DNA of 64,000 bases from Flavobacteriaceae bacterium. GTDB taxonomy: Bacteria > Bacteroidota > Bacteroidia > Flavobacteriales > Flavobacteriaceae. Under the pieces are notes generated by a model. It worked only from the letters and a program-made list of their open reading frames with translations, searched no databases and was not told the origin of the DNA. Shown here piece after piece: positions 26,408 through 35,992 of this stretch. The position numbers and the translations under genes were made by a program. Within the stretch, counting starts at the first letter, position 1. Each line of letters opens with the position of its first letter. The DNA lies in NCBI GenBank assembly GCA_029252265.1, contig JAQXBT010000013.1, forward strand, positions 1 to 64,000, written 5' to 3'.

Positions 26408-28204
26408 ATGAAGTATATTAGAAACTTTTGTATCATCGCACATATTGACCACGGTAAAAGTACTTTGGCAGACCGGTTATTGGATTTTACGGGCGCCGTT
26501 ACAGAGCGTGAAAAGCAAAGTCAACTCCTTGATAGTATGGATTTGGAACGGGAACGTGGAATTACCATCAAGTCGCATGCGATCCAAATGGAGTACACAC
26601 ACCAGGGTCAAGAGTATATTTTAAACTTAATTGACACGCCTGGTCATGTCGATTTTAGTTACGAAGTGTCTCGATCCATCGCCGCTTGTGAAGGCGCGCT
26701 ATTGATTGTGGACGCCGCACAGAGTATTCAAGCACAAACAATTTCGAATTTATACCTAGCACTCGAGAATGATTTAGAAATTATTCCCGTTTTAAATAAA
26801 GTTGATTTACCGAGCGCAAATCCAGAAGAAGTCACCGATGATATTGTAGAGCTACTTGGATGTGACCCCTCAGAAGTAATTCCTGCAAGTGCAAAAACTG
26901 GTATTGGAATTGAAGCGATTCTAACCGCTATTATAGAAAACGTTCCACCGCCAGAAGGCGATCCAGAAGCGCCTTTGCAAGCGCTTGTTTTTGATTCTGT
27001 TTACAACTCTTTTAGAGGGGTTGAAACCTATTTTAAAATCAAAAACGGAAGCATTAGAAAAAATCAACAAGTTAAATTTATAGCCACCGGAAAAACCTAT
27101 GGCGCAGATGAGGTAGGAACCCTCAACCTGACTCAAACCCCAAAAAAAGAAATAAAAACAGGCGATGTTGGCTACTTAATTACAGGCATAAAAGATGCGC
27201 GCGATGTCAAAGTAGGCGACACCATTACAGATGCAAATACTCCAACAAACGAAGCGGTTGAAGGGTTTGAAGACGTAAAACCAATGGTTTTTGCAGGACT
27301 TTACCCTGTAGACACTGAAGAATATGAAGAGCTGCGCGCTTCAATGGAAAAACTACAATTGAATGACGCTTCCTTAGTATTTCAAGCGGAAAGTTCTGCG
27401 GCCTTAGGGTTTGGATTTCGATGTGGGTTTTTAGGGATGTTGCACTTAGAAATCATACAAGAACGTTTAGAACGCGAGTTTAACATGACCGTAATAACAA
27501 CGGTTCCCAATGTGTCTTACCACGCTTTTACGCGTAAGGATCCAGATACGATTGTGACGTTGAACAACCCAACAGATTTGCCAGATCCCTCTGGATTGGA
27601 CCGTATTGAAGAGCCTTATATTAAAGCTTCCATCATTACGAAGTCTGACTTTGTTGGAAACGTCATGTCCTTGTGTATAGAAAAACGTGGGCAAATTACA
27701 AGTCAAAACTATTTAACTCCTGAGCGAGTAGAATTAACATTTGATATGCCGTTAGCAGAAATTGTATTTGACTTTTATGACCGATTAAAAACCGTATCTA
27801 AAGGCTATGCCTCGTTCGATTACTCACCAATTGGGATGCGTATTTCAAAATTAGTACGCGTCGATATATTACTGAACGGACAAACCGTCGATGCATTATC
27901 TGCGTTAATCCACGTGGGTAACTCAGTGAATATTGGTAAAAAAATGTGTGCCAAGCTAAAAGAACTGATCCCTCGTCAGCAATTTGATATTCCAATTCAG
28001 GCTGCTATTGGAGCGAAGATCATTTCCAGAGAAACTGTAAAAGCAGTCCGTAAGGATGTAACTGCCAAGTGTTATGGTGGCGATATTTCTAGAAAAAGAA
28101 AGCTTTTAGAAAATCAGAAAAAAGGTAAAAAACGAATGCGTCAGGTAGGAAGCGTTGAGATTCCTCAAGAGGCATTTATGGCTGTTTTGAAACTGAATGA
28201 TTAA
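26408..28204 (+). CDS. lepA: Elongation factor 4 (LepA), ribosome-associated GTPase
   Basis: A 598-residue translational GTPase. [15 protein letters not shown] is the G1 P-loop, RERGITIKS the switch I region, DTPGHVDF G3 and NKVDLP G4. The LepA-specific C-terminal domain is present with [21 protein letters not shown]. It associates with 70S ribosomes and influences elongation and initiation complexes under stress. Length is normal. Confidence 0.98.
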   Translation: MKYIRNFCIIAHIDHGKSTLADRLLDFTGAVTEREKQSQLLDSMDLERERGITIKSHAIQMEYTHQGQEYILNLIDTPGHVDFSYEVSRSIAACEGALLIVDAAQSIQAQTISNLYLALENDLEIIPVLNKVDLPSANPEEVTDDIVELLGCDPSEVIPASAKTGIGIEAILTAIIENVPPPEGDPEAPLQALVFDSVYNSFRGVETYFKIKNGSIRKNQQVKFIATGKTYGADEVGTLNLTQTPKKEIKTGDVGYLITGIKDARDVKVGDTITDANTPTNEAVEGFEDVKPMVFAGLYPVDTEEYEELRASMEKLQLNDASLVFQAESSAALGFGFRCGFLGMLHLEIIQERLEREFNMTVITTVPNVSYHAFTRKDPDTIVTLNNPTDLPDPSGLDRIEEPYIKASIITKSDFVGNVMSLCIEKRGQITSQNYLTPERVELTFDMPLAEIVFDFYDRLKTVSKGYASFDYSPIGMRISKLVRVDILLNGQTVDALSALIHVGNSVNIGKKMCAKLKELIPRQQFDIPIQAAIGAKIISRETVKAVRKDVTAKCYGGDISRKRKLLENQKKGKKRMRQVGSVEIPQEAFMAVLKLND

Positions 28205-28274
28205 TCTGATTTCTGATTTTTATATTTTTGAAGAAAGTCTTATATTTCAGGATAATCTTTAAACAAAAAACTGA

Positions 28275-29123
28275 TTGAGTGCGATTGCTTACAAAACAAT
28301 TGGAATTGGGGTTACGTTTTCCCCAAACCTAGAGGCTAATATTAACGAAGCGGCTCGTTTAGCGCTGTTTTTTGAAGCCAAATTGGTCTTAATTCATGTT
28401 GGAGAACCCTCTGATAAAAAGTCAAATACATTTTTAAGTTTTTTAAATCCCTTTGAGTCTGAAGGCCTTGAGTTTGAGGTGATATTTCAATCTGGGGATC
28501 CCGTGGATGTTATACTAACCTCAACAGTAGAAAAAAATATAGATTTACTCATCATCGGAGCCCTTAAAAAGGAGAATTTTCTAAAATACTACTTGGGCTC
28601 TATTGCGCGAAAGATTACACGAAAAGCGAAGTGTTCTGTTTTGCTTTTGATTAACCCCTCTAAAGAGCGAGCGCCGTGTAACCACATTGTGGTCAATGGT
28701 TTAAAAGATCCAAAAACCGAAGAAACTGTTACAACCGCATTCTTTGTTGGTCATAAATTAGGTGCTAAAAAAATTACGGTCGTTGAAGAAGTTGATCAGG
28801 ACGAAGTGAGCGTCAAGGTTGACGATGACAAATCACTTAGGAGGTCTACAATTGTTAAAGAACGTTTACGATTGAGAGAAGAGACACGAGTTAAAAAAAT
28901 ATTAAAGACCATCCCCACAGATTACACTGAAGATATTGTAATTAAATCACAACCAATTTTTGGAAAACGCGGATATTCAATAGGGCATTATGCTCAAGTA
29001 GCACGTGCCGATTTATTAGTTATGAATGCACCGGCCAAGATGACCTTTTGGGACCGACTATTTCCTCATGATATCGAACATATTTTAACTGAATTACCAA
29101 CTGATGTATTAATTGTGCAATGA
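28275..29123 (+). CDS. Tandem universal stress protein (two UspA domains)
   Basis: A 282-residue protein with two UspA-like halves. The first (YKTIGIGVTFSPNLEANINEAARLALFFEAKLVLIHVGEP ... GSIARKITRKAKCSVLLL) is clear; the second (HIVVNGLKDPKTEETVTTAFFVGHKLGAKKITVVEE ... ELPTDVLIV) is more diverged. It starts with TTG; no upstream in-frame ATG was found, and the UspA fold needs these residues. Its stop overlaps the start of the sulP gene in ATGA, so a regulatory partnership with the transporter is likely. A TATTTTTG box lies at 28223-28230. Confidence 0.88.
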   Translation: MSAIAYKTIGIGVTFSPNLEANINEAARLALFFEAKLVLIHVGEPSDKKSNTFLSFLNPFESEGLEFEVIFQSGDPVDVILTSTVEKNIDLLIIGALKKENFLKYYLGSIARKITRKAKCSVLLLINPSKERAPCNHIVVNGLKDPKTEETVTTAFFVGHKLGAKKITVVEEVDQDEVSVKVDDDKSLRRSTIVKERLRLREETRVKKILKTIPTDYTEDIVIKSQPIFGKRGYSIGHYAQVARADLLVMNAPAKMTFWDRLFPHDIEHILTELPTDVLIVQ

Positions 29124-31315
29124 AAACAAAAGAATCTACATTTGTTGGGTTTGTGAAAGCATTACCTAAAAACATATTCTCTGGATTAGTGGTAAGTCTT
29201 ATTGCATTACCCTTAGGTTTAGGGTTGGCGATGGCAAGTGAGGCGCCCCCAATTGCAGGAGTGATCACAGCAATCGTTGGAGGTATTCTTGTCTCTATTT
29301 TAGGAGGAAGCTTTGTGACCATTTCAGGACCAGGAAATGGATTGGTTGGAGTGGTTTTAATTGCGATTACAACCCTAGGGCTTACCGCAACTTATGCTGC
29401 AATTATTTGCTCAGGAGTTTTGTTAGTGATTCTTGGGTTTTTAAGACTCGGCAAATTAGCTGACTATTTTCCTTCCTCAGCGATTCAAGGCATGTTGGCG
29501 GCGATTGGACTTATTATTTTAGGAAAGCAGTTTCATATCATGCTTGGAAATAAAATCGTTCAAGACAGTGGGATTGACTACTTGTTGGAAATCCCAAACA
29601 CACTCGTTACGGTTGCTAAATTTCGAGATGAGGGATTAATCTATGCCGCTATTGCCGGAGTGATAAGTTTGGCTATTATGGTCTTTTACTCGAAAGTACG
29701 GAACAAATATTTACAGCTAATTCCAGCGCCCATGTGGATTGTGATTGTTTCTGTCGGATTTAGTTACTACTATGAGTTGGTGCTAAAAATGCCCAATCCA
29801 ATATCGGGGGATTATATGATTCCAGCGATTCCAAATATTCAAGAGATCGTAACCGATATTCCGTCTCCTAACTTTGAGATGGTGGGAACACTTTCTTTTT
29901 GGTCGAGTGTCATCGCACTAACGTTAATTGCAAGTATTGAGTCGTTATTAAGCATTAAGGCTGTTGATAAATTAGACGTCTTCAAGCGACGGTCGAATGT
30001 AAATAAGGACATTAAAGCCCTTGGTTTGGCAACAATTTTTAGCGGATTTCTTGGTGGATTAAACGTAGTAACAGTCATCGCAAGAAGCTCCGTAAACGTT
30101 AATAATGGCGGTAGCAATCGGTCTTCAAATTTATTTCATGCACTATTTTTGATTATTTTTATTGTGCTTTTCAGTACAGAACTCACTCGCATTCCATTAT
30201 CTGCACTTATGGCAATTCTGGTTTATACGGGGTATAAACTGGCGTCACCCAATATTGTTCGTCAGATTTTCACCATTGGAAAAGAACAGCTTATTATATT
30301 CTTTGCAACCTTATTTGTAACCTTAAAAGTGGGATTGATCTCTGGGATTATTGCTGGACTAATTGCTACATTTATTATTCATGTTGTGATTACTAGAAGT
30401 ATTAGTTTGTTTATGAAAAACATCTTAAAACCGAATGTTTTAATGTTCAAAGAAGAAGATGGAAGCTATTTTTTGAGTGTAAAGCATTTTTGTAGTTTTT
30501 TAAACTTTAATATTCTGAAAAGTAGTCTTGAGGCAATTCCAGAAAAAAACGATGTGATTATCGATTTTTCTTTGTGCGGCTTTGTAGACCATTCGGTGAT
30601 GGAAAGTGTACATGATTATCAAGAGCTGTTTCATAAAAAAGGTGGTAATATTGGAGTGATTGGGTTGGATATCTTAGGAACAAAATCCGAACATCCTTTT
30701 GCGTTAAGACGCTTATTGCCACTTCAAAAAATTATACCAGACAATAAAACAAAACGTCAAAACAGTCTTGAGCTTGTTGCGAGTGATTTTGAATTATCCT
30801 ACAGCGCCGAGAAAACCACAAAAAGTGGATTTTTGGAGGACTTTATCTATTTTAAAACAAAAAAAATTAAGCATTTATTTAATCAACTATCCGTAAAAAA
30901 AGGACCCTATCGTTTATTTGACATCACCTATTCGGAAGGAGAGTTTATTGCCAAGGAAGTGGTCAGATCCACAATGCTGTATATTAAAACCTCAAAAGAT
31001 ATTCCGGTATTTACGCTAGACCGTGAAGGGTTGTTAGAACGATTTTACGCTTTGGCTGGATATAAAGATATCGCAATTGATAACCACTCAGACTTTTCAA
31101 AACGATTTTATTTAAGAGGTGAAAATGCTAAAGGGATTAAAACATTGTTCACAGATGAACTTGTCCGGTTTTTTGAAAGTAATGCCTACTATCATATAGA
31201 GTCCAGCAAAGACGGGTTGTTGATCTGTAGTAAAGAACGCGTGGCGAGTATTAAGGAAATCAAGGCGTTGCTAGATTTTGGCATCAGGCTAAATGCCATT
31301 ATAAACAAAGTTTAA
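29120..31315 (+). CDS. SulP family anion transporter with STAS and extra C-terminal domain
   Basis: A 731-residue inner-membrane transporter. Residues 15-435 are a SulP core with about 10-12 membrane segments (FSGLVVSLIALPLGLGLAMASEAPPIAG; SGPGNGLVGVV). A STAS-like domain (IDFSLCGFVDHSVMESVHDYQ) covers about 450-555. A further 175 residues follow that ordinary SulP proteins lack; the segment FSKRFYLRGENAKGIKTLFTDELVRFFES is reminiscent of DUF3137-like domains. Substrates could be bicarbonate, sulfate or another anion. It overlaps the Usp gene by 4 bp and precedes the MBL gene by 1 nt. Confidence 0.88.
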   Translation: MKTKESTFVGFVKALPKNIFSGLVVSLIALPLGLGLAMASEAPPIAGVITAIVGGILVSILGGSFVTISGPGNGLVGVVLIAITTLGLTATYAAIICSGVLLVILGFLRLGKLADYFPSSAIQGMLAAIGLIILGKQFHIMLGNKIVQDSGIDYLLEIPNTLVTVAKFRDEGLIYAAIAGVISLAIMVFYSKVRNKYLQLIPAPMWIVIVSVGFSYYYELVLKMPNPISGDYMIPAIPNIQEIVTDIPSPNFEMVGTLSFWSSVIALTLIASIESLLSIKAVDKLDVFKRRSNVNKDIKALGLATIFSGFLGGLNVVTVIARSSVNVNNGGSNRSSNLFHALFLIIFIVLFSTELTRIPLSALMAILVYTGYKLASPNIVRQIFTIGKEQLIIFFATLFVTLKVGLISGIIAGLIATFIIHVVITRSISLFMKNILKPNVLMFKEEDGSYFLSVKHFCSFLNFNILKSSLEAIPEKNDVIIDFSLCGFVDHSVMESVHDYQELFHKKGGNIGVIGLDILGTKSEHPFALRRLLPLQKIIPDNKTKRQNSLELVASDFELSYSAEKTTKSGFLEDFIYFKTKKIKHLFNQLSVKKGPYRLFDITYSEGEFIAKEVVRSTMLYIKTSKDIPVFTLDREGLLERFYALAGYKDIAIDNHSDFSKRFYLRGENAKGIKTLFTDELVRFFESNAYYHIESSKDGLLICSKERVASIKEIKALLDFGIRLNAIINKV

Positions 31316-31316
31316 A

Positions 31317-32174
31317 ATGAAATTATATCCTATAAATGTTGGTAATTTCAAATTAGATGGAGGTGCAATGTTTGGAGTTGTGCCAAAAACAATCTGGAAT
31401 AAAACAAATCCTGCCGACCAAAATAATAGGATTGATATTGCTTCACGATGCCTACTCATTGAAGATGGAGATCGTTTAATCCTTATTGATACCGGTATGG
31501 GAAACAAACAAAGTGATAAATTCTTTAGCTACTACAATCGCTGGGGAGGCCATTCTGTAGATGGAGCGCTCGCTTTGCATGGGTTTTCTAGAGCAGATGT
31601 CACAGATGTATTTCTGACCCATCTACATTTTGACCATTGCGGAGGTTCTGTACAATGGAATAACGATAAAACCGGTTATGAAATAGCGTTTAAAAACGCT
31701 ACGTTTTGGAGTAATAAAAACCACTGGAGGTGGGCCACTCAACCGAATACCCGAGAACAGGCTTCGTTTCTATCAGAAAACATTAAACCTATAGAGGCTT
31801 CTGGACAATTAAAACATGTATTAGTCCCAGAAAAAGATATTTTACATGGAACAGATTTGGGGTTTGATGTCTTTTTTGCAAATGGCCACACTGACAAGCA
31901 AATGATTCCAATGATTAAATATAAAGGGGAAACAATTTGTTTTATGGCCGATTTACTACCGACCGTTGGGCATCTATCGCTCCCATTTGTGATGGGGTAT
32001 GACACCAGACCGTTGTTGACCTTGGACGAAAAAGATCGTTTTTTAAAACTTGCTGCAGATCAAAATTATTTTTTACTTTTGGAGCATGATGCCTATAACG
32101 AACTCATTACTGTGAAACACACTGAAAAAGGGGTTCGACTGAACGAAGTTTACAAATTTAATACTGTATTTTAA
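31317..32174 (+). CDS. MBL-fold metallo-hydrolase
   Basis: A 285-residue metallo-beta-lactamase-fold protein. THLHFDHCGG is the HxHxDH metal motif at about residue 100; NGHTDKQMIP gives the next His, FMADLLPT an Asp and LLEHDAYN a C-terminal His, so the binuclear site looks intact. The overall pattern resembles quorum-quenching lactonases and related hydrolases, but the substrate cannot be read from sequence. It starts 1 nt after the sulP stop and ends 12 nt before the S8 protease gene. Confidence 0.9.
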   Translation: MKLYPINVGNFKLDGGAMFGVVPKTIWNKTNPADQNNRIDIASRCLLIEDGDRLILIDTGMGNKQSDKFFSYYNRWGGHSVDGALALHGFSRADVTDVFLTHLHFDHCGGSVQWNNDKTGYEIAFKNATFWSNKNHWRWATQPNTREQASFLSENIKPIEASGQLKHVLVPEKDILHGTDLGFDVFFANGHTDKQMIPMIKYKGETICFMADLLPTVGHLSLPFVMGYDTRPLLTLDEKDRFLKLAADQNYFLLLEHDAYNELITVKHTEKGVRLNEVYKFNTVF

Positions 32175-32186
32175 ACCCTACCTACT

Positions 32187-33797
32187 ATGAAAAATTTATT
32201 CACTAATATTTATTCAATCCAGTTATTGGCTTGTTTATTTATCTTAAATAGCTGTGGCTCGACGGCTACAATTATATCGACACCTGTAGAAAACATTGAT
32301 TTAGTTCCTCTTAAAACTGTCGATCTTACAGACAATGAAGAAAAAGAATGGAGTCATTTAGACCTCACAACCGACACCATCCCAGGGGTTAGTTTAAATA
32401 GAGCCTATAAAGAGTTGGTTAAATCAAAAAGTAAAACGATTATTGTGGCGGTGATTGATTCTGGAATTGATATTGGTCATGAGGATCTAAAAGGAAAAAT
32501 CTGGGTCAATAAAAATGAAATTCCGAATAATGGAAAAGACGATGACAACAATGGTTATATTGATGATATAAACGGATGGAATTTCCTCGGCGTTTCCAGC
32601 AATGAACAACTAGAGTATGTGCGATTAGTAGCGAGTGGAGACACCACTAATCCACGCTATACAGAAGCAACAGAATTTATAGCAAAAGAACGAGAGAAAA
32701 CGAGGCAATCAAAAGAGCAATATGAAGGAATTAAAGCCCAAGTCAAAACTTCTGATGCGGCAATCGCTGAGATTTTAAAAAAAGAAATATATACAAAAGA
32801 GGACGTTTCAAAAATAGAAACAACCGATCAGGAATTACTTAAACACGTGAGTGTAATCAAACAATCCTTTGGTTTTGGTTTTGATAGCATCGCAGATTTA
32901 CTGAAAGAATTGAATGCGGGACTCAAGTCCTTTAATGAACGTTTAGAATATAACCTAAATGTCGATTTTGATGGGCGAAAACTTGTAGGAGATAATCCCG
33001 ATGATTTTAAGGATCGTACGTATGGTGATAGTGATGTAAGAGCAAAAAATGGTCGGAGTCATGGAACCCATGTCTCAGGAATTATCGCTGCTAAGCGCAA
33101 TAATGGAATAGGCATGAATGGCGCTGCTGATAATGTAAAAATAATGGCTATCCGCAACACGCCTAACGGGGACGAGTATGATAAAGATGTTGCTTTGGCT
33201 GTTTATTATGCGGTTGATAATGGTGCTAAGGTCATTAACATGAGCTTTGGAAAACAGTTTTCACCTCATAGCGACTGGGTCAGAGATGCAATCAACTATG
33301 CCGCAGAAAAAGATGTTTTAATCGTAGCTGCTGCTGGAAATGATGGTGAAAACACAGATCAAGTTAATTACTTTCCAAATGACCAAATAGATAATGGCAC
33401 CGAAGTGTCTAATACGTTTCTAAAAGTGGGTGCAAACGAACCTAGATACGGTTCAACGTTAGTTGCTAGGTATTCAAATTATGGTAAAAACACCGTTGAT
33501 GTTTTTGCGCCAGGATCACAAATTTATTCGACCTATCCCAAAAACACCTACGAGTTTGCTCAAGGAACTTCAATGGCTTCGCCCTTAGTGGCAGGGATCG
33601 CCGCTTTGATTTTTTCGCAATATCCCAAGCTAAGTGCTGCACAGGTAAAACAAATACTAATGGAATCTGGGCTATCCATAAATAAAAAAGTTACCTTGGA
33701 AAACGGAGAGATCATATCGTTTTCTGAACTCTCTAAGTCTGGTAAAATAGTAAATGCTTATAATGCATTAATAATGGCATCCAAAATGTCTAAATAA
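32187..33797 (+). CDS. S8 (subtilisin-like) serine protease, predicted lipoprotein
   Basis: A 536-residue protease with a lipoprotein signal (LLACLFILNSCGS, Cys at 23). The catalytic triad is intact: Asp91 in AVIDSGIDIGHEDLKG, His292 in RSHGTHVSG and Ser462 in GTSMASPLVAG. About 200 residues separate Asp from His, far more than in subtilisin; the insertion is charged and helical (AKEREKTRQSKEQYEGIKAQ). This inserted subtype is common in Flavobacteriia. It probably acts on envelope or extracellular proteins. It is followed 11 nt later by the M1 peptidase gene. Confidence 0.93.
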   Translation: MKNLFTNIYSIQLLACLFILNSCGSTATIISTPVENIDLVPLKTVDLTDNEEKEWSHLDLTTDTIPGVSLNRAYKELVKSKSKTIIVAVIDSGIDIGHEDLKGKIWVNKNEIPNNGKDDDNNGYIDDINGWNFLGVSSNEQLEYVRLVASGDTTNPRYTEATEFIAKEREKTRQSKEQYEGIKAQVKTSDAAIAEILKKEIYTKEDVSKIETTDQELLKHVSVIKQSFGFGFDSIADLLKELNAGLKSFNERLEYNLNVDFDGRKLVGDNPDDFKDRTYGDSDVRAKNGRSHGTHVSGIIAAKRNNGIGMNGAADNVKIMAIRNTPNGDEYDKDVALAVYYAVDNGAKVINMSFGKQFSPHSDWVRDAINYAAEKDVLIVAAAGNDGENTDQVNYFPNDQIDNGTEVSNTFLKVGANEPRYGSTLVARYSNYGKNTVDVFAPGSQIYSTYPKNTYEFAQGTSMASPLVAGIAALIFSQYPKLSAAQVKQILMESGLSINKKVTLENGEIISFSELSKSGKIVNAYNALIMASKMSK

Positions 33798-33808
33798 CAA
33801 TTACAACT

Positions 33809-35635
33809 ATGAAATACGCTTCTTATTTACTTGTTTTTTTTATGGGAATGATGGCTGTATTTAGCCAAAACAATTTTGAGTATTGGCAACAACATGTGGA
33901 TTACGATATGGATGTTAAAATGTATGTAAACACTTTTAAGTATGGAGGAACACAGAAACTAATTTATACCAATAACTCACCAGATAGTTTGGATAAAGTA
34001 TTTTATCATTTATTTTATAATGCCTTCCAGCCTGGAAGCGAAATGGATGTGCGATCAATTACAATTTCGGACCCTGATTCTAGAGTAGATGATCGAATTA
34101 GTAAACTTAGTAAAGAGGATATCGGGTTTTTAAATGTAATACGTTTAACTCAAAACAACACACCTTTGACTTACGAGGTCGTTGGAACCGTGTTAGAAGT
34201 GCAATTAAACACACCAATAAAGTCAGGAGAAAAAGTTGTTTTTGATATGTTATTTGAGGGCCAAGTACCACCCGTAATTCGTCGAGCAGGAAAAAACAGT
34301 AAAGAAAATGTAGCGCTATCCATGGCGCAATGGTATCCCAAAATGGCAGAGTATGATTTTGAAGGCTGGCACGCTGATCCATATATTAGTAGAGAATTTC
34401 ATGGCGTATGGGGAGATTTTGAGGTCAAATTAACCATTGATAAGGACTATGTGGTTGGAGGAACAGGATACCTTCAAAACCCAACGGAGGTTGGGCACGG
34501 ATATGGAACCCAAGAAATAAAAAACGATTCTGATCTATTAACTTGGCATTTTGTGGCGCCAAATGTGCATGATTTCACCTGGGCTGCAGATCCTAACTTT
34601 ATTCATGATACCTTGCAAGTTCCCGAAGGTCCAATGTTACATTTCTTATATAAAAAATCCTTAAAAAGTAAATACAAAAAACGATGGAGAGACTTACAAG
34701 TCCCAACAAGTGAAATTTTTCAATACTACAGTAGCACCGTTGGAAAATACCCCTATGAACAATACTCCGTAATTCAGGGTGGCGATGGTGGTATGGAGTA
34801 TGGCATGTGTACCTTGATTACTGGAGAACGAAGTTTTGAAAGCTTGGTAGGGGTTACAGCGCATGAAATTGGACATACTTGGTTTCAGTTTTTAATGGCT
34901 TCAAACGAAAGTAAACACCCTTGGTTAGATGAGGGTTTTGCTGAATACACCTGTACGTTTATTGAAAACACCATATTTGATGTAAAACCAGTTCAACCTC
35001 TTAAACGTCATTACAATCGCTATTTGAAACTAGCCTTGAGTGGAAATGAACAACCAATGTCAACTCATGGAGACCGCTTTAAATACAATAGCTCATACAG
35101 TATTTCAACGTATAGCAAAGGAGCGTTAGTCTTAGCACAATTAAAGTATATAATTGGAGATATTGCGTTCAATAAAACCTTAAAAGATTACTTTAACAAC
35201 TGGGCGTTTAAACACCCAACCCCAAATGATTTTATACGCTGTGCCGAAAAAGCATCAGGCTTAGAGTTGGAATGGTTTTTGACTGATTGGACCCAAACCA
35301 CAAACACCATTGATTATGGCGTGAGAACCGTTGAAACCATAAACAGTAAAACTCAAATCACATTGGAACGGATTGGATTGATGCCGATGCCTGTTGAGGT
35401 CCAAATACAATATAAGGGGGGGAGAACAACCACTTATTATATTCCTTTACGGGAAATGCGGGGCGAAAAACCAGCAGAAGATGGGGTGGTTTTATTAAAA
35501 GATTGGACATGGGCCTATCCTGAATATCGTTTTGATATTGATATCGATCGATCCGAAATTGAATCCGTTACATTAGATGTGGATAACGAAGTTGCGGATG
35601 TGAATAAAGACAATAATAAGATAATCATATTATAA
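33809..35635 (+). CDS. M1 family zinc metallopeptidase (gluzincin aminopeptidase-like)
   Basis: A 608-residue secreted peptidase: signal peptide (YLLVFFMGMMAVFSQ), N-terminal beta domain, then the zinc site HEIGHTWF at His352/His356 with Glu375 in WLDEGFAEY, the 18-residue spacing of family M1. GGDGGMEYGM corresponds to the GAMEN-type substrate motif in altered form. The C-terminal helical domain is short compared with PepN. It lies 3 nt ahead of rnpA, in a run of surface proteases. Confidence 0.93.
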   Translation: MKYASYLLVFFMGMMAVFSQNNFEYWQQHVDYDMDVKMYVNTFKYGGTQKLIYTNNSPDSLDKVFYHLFYNAFQPGSEMDVRSITISDPDSRVDDRISKLSKEDIGFLNVIRLTQNNTPLTYEVVGTVLEVQLNTPIKSGEKVVFDMLFEGQVPPVIRRAGKNSKENVALSMAQWYPKMAEYDFEGWHADPYISREFHGVWGDFEVKLTIDKDYVVGGTGYLQNPTEVGHGYGTQEIKNDSDLLTWHFVAPNVHDFTWAADPNFIHDTLQVPEGPMLHFLYKKSLKSKYKKRWRDLQVPTSEIFQYYSSTVGKYPYEQYSVIQGGDGGMEYGMCTLITGERSFESLVGVTAHEIGHTWFQFLMASNESKHPWLDEGFAEYTCTFIENTIFDVKPVQPLKRHYNRYLKLALSGNEQPMSTHGDRFKYNSSYSISTYSKGALVLAQLKYIIGDIAFNKTLKDYFNNWAFKHPTPNDFIRCAEKASGLELEWFLTDWTQTTNTIDYGVRTVETINSKTQITLERIGLMPMPVEVQIQYKGGRTTTYYIPLREMRGEKPAEDGVVLLKDWTWAYPEYRFDIDIDRSEIESVTLDVDNEVADVNKDNNKIIIL

Positions 35636-35638
35636 GAT

Positions 35639-35992
35639 ATGGAACGTTTAAAAGGAAAAAAGCAGATTGAACAGTTATTCACGTCGGGTCATTCGGTGGG
35701 TGCGTTTCCTTTAAGACTAGTTTACTTAGAGTCTGATTCTACAAATAAAATAGGCGTTTCAGTTAGTAAAAAACACTTCAAAAATGCAGTTGACCGAAAC
35801 CGAATTAAGCGCCTTTTAAGAGTGGCTGTGAAAGGTTCGCTTACCGAAATTTTAGAGGGCTTAGACTTTAAATGCGTTGTAATGGTTTTATATGTTGGAA
35901 AAGAAATGCCAACAACCCCTGGCCTAAAACCACAATTTGAGTCCTTAATAAAACGTTTTAATAAAAAACAATCAAATGAAATTTCATCTTAA
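35639..35992 (+). CDS. rnpA: Ribonuclease P protein component
   Basis: A 117-residue basic protein that assists the RNase P RNA in trimming tRNA 5' ends. KKHFKNAVDRNRIKRLLR is the RNR signature. In most bacteria rnpA follows rpmH; here no rpmH is present and the gene is embedded between the M1 and S41 protease genes, overlapping the latter by 17 bp. That may tie its expression to the protease operon. Confidence 0.95.
   Translation: MERLKGKKQIEQLFTSGHSVGAFPLRLVYLESDSTNKIGVSVSKKHFKNAVDRNRIKRLLRVAVKGSLTEILEGLDFKCVVMVLYVGKEMPTTPGLKPQFESLIKRFNKKQSNEISS

Noticed and set aside
35578-35586. Perfect DnaA box TGTGGATAA
   Set aside because: It lies inside the coding sequence of the M1 peptidase (Asp-Val-Asp-Asn codons) with no cluster or AT-rich element around it; it serves as a reminder that single boxes occur by chance.
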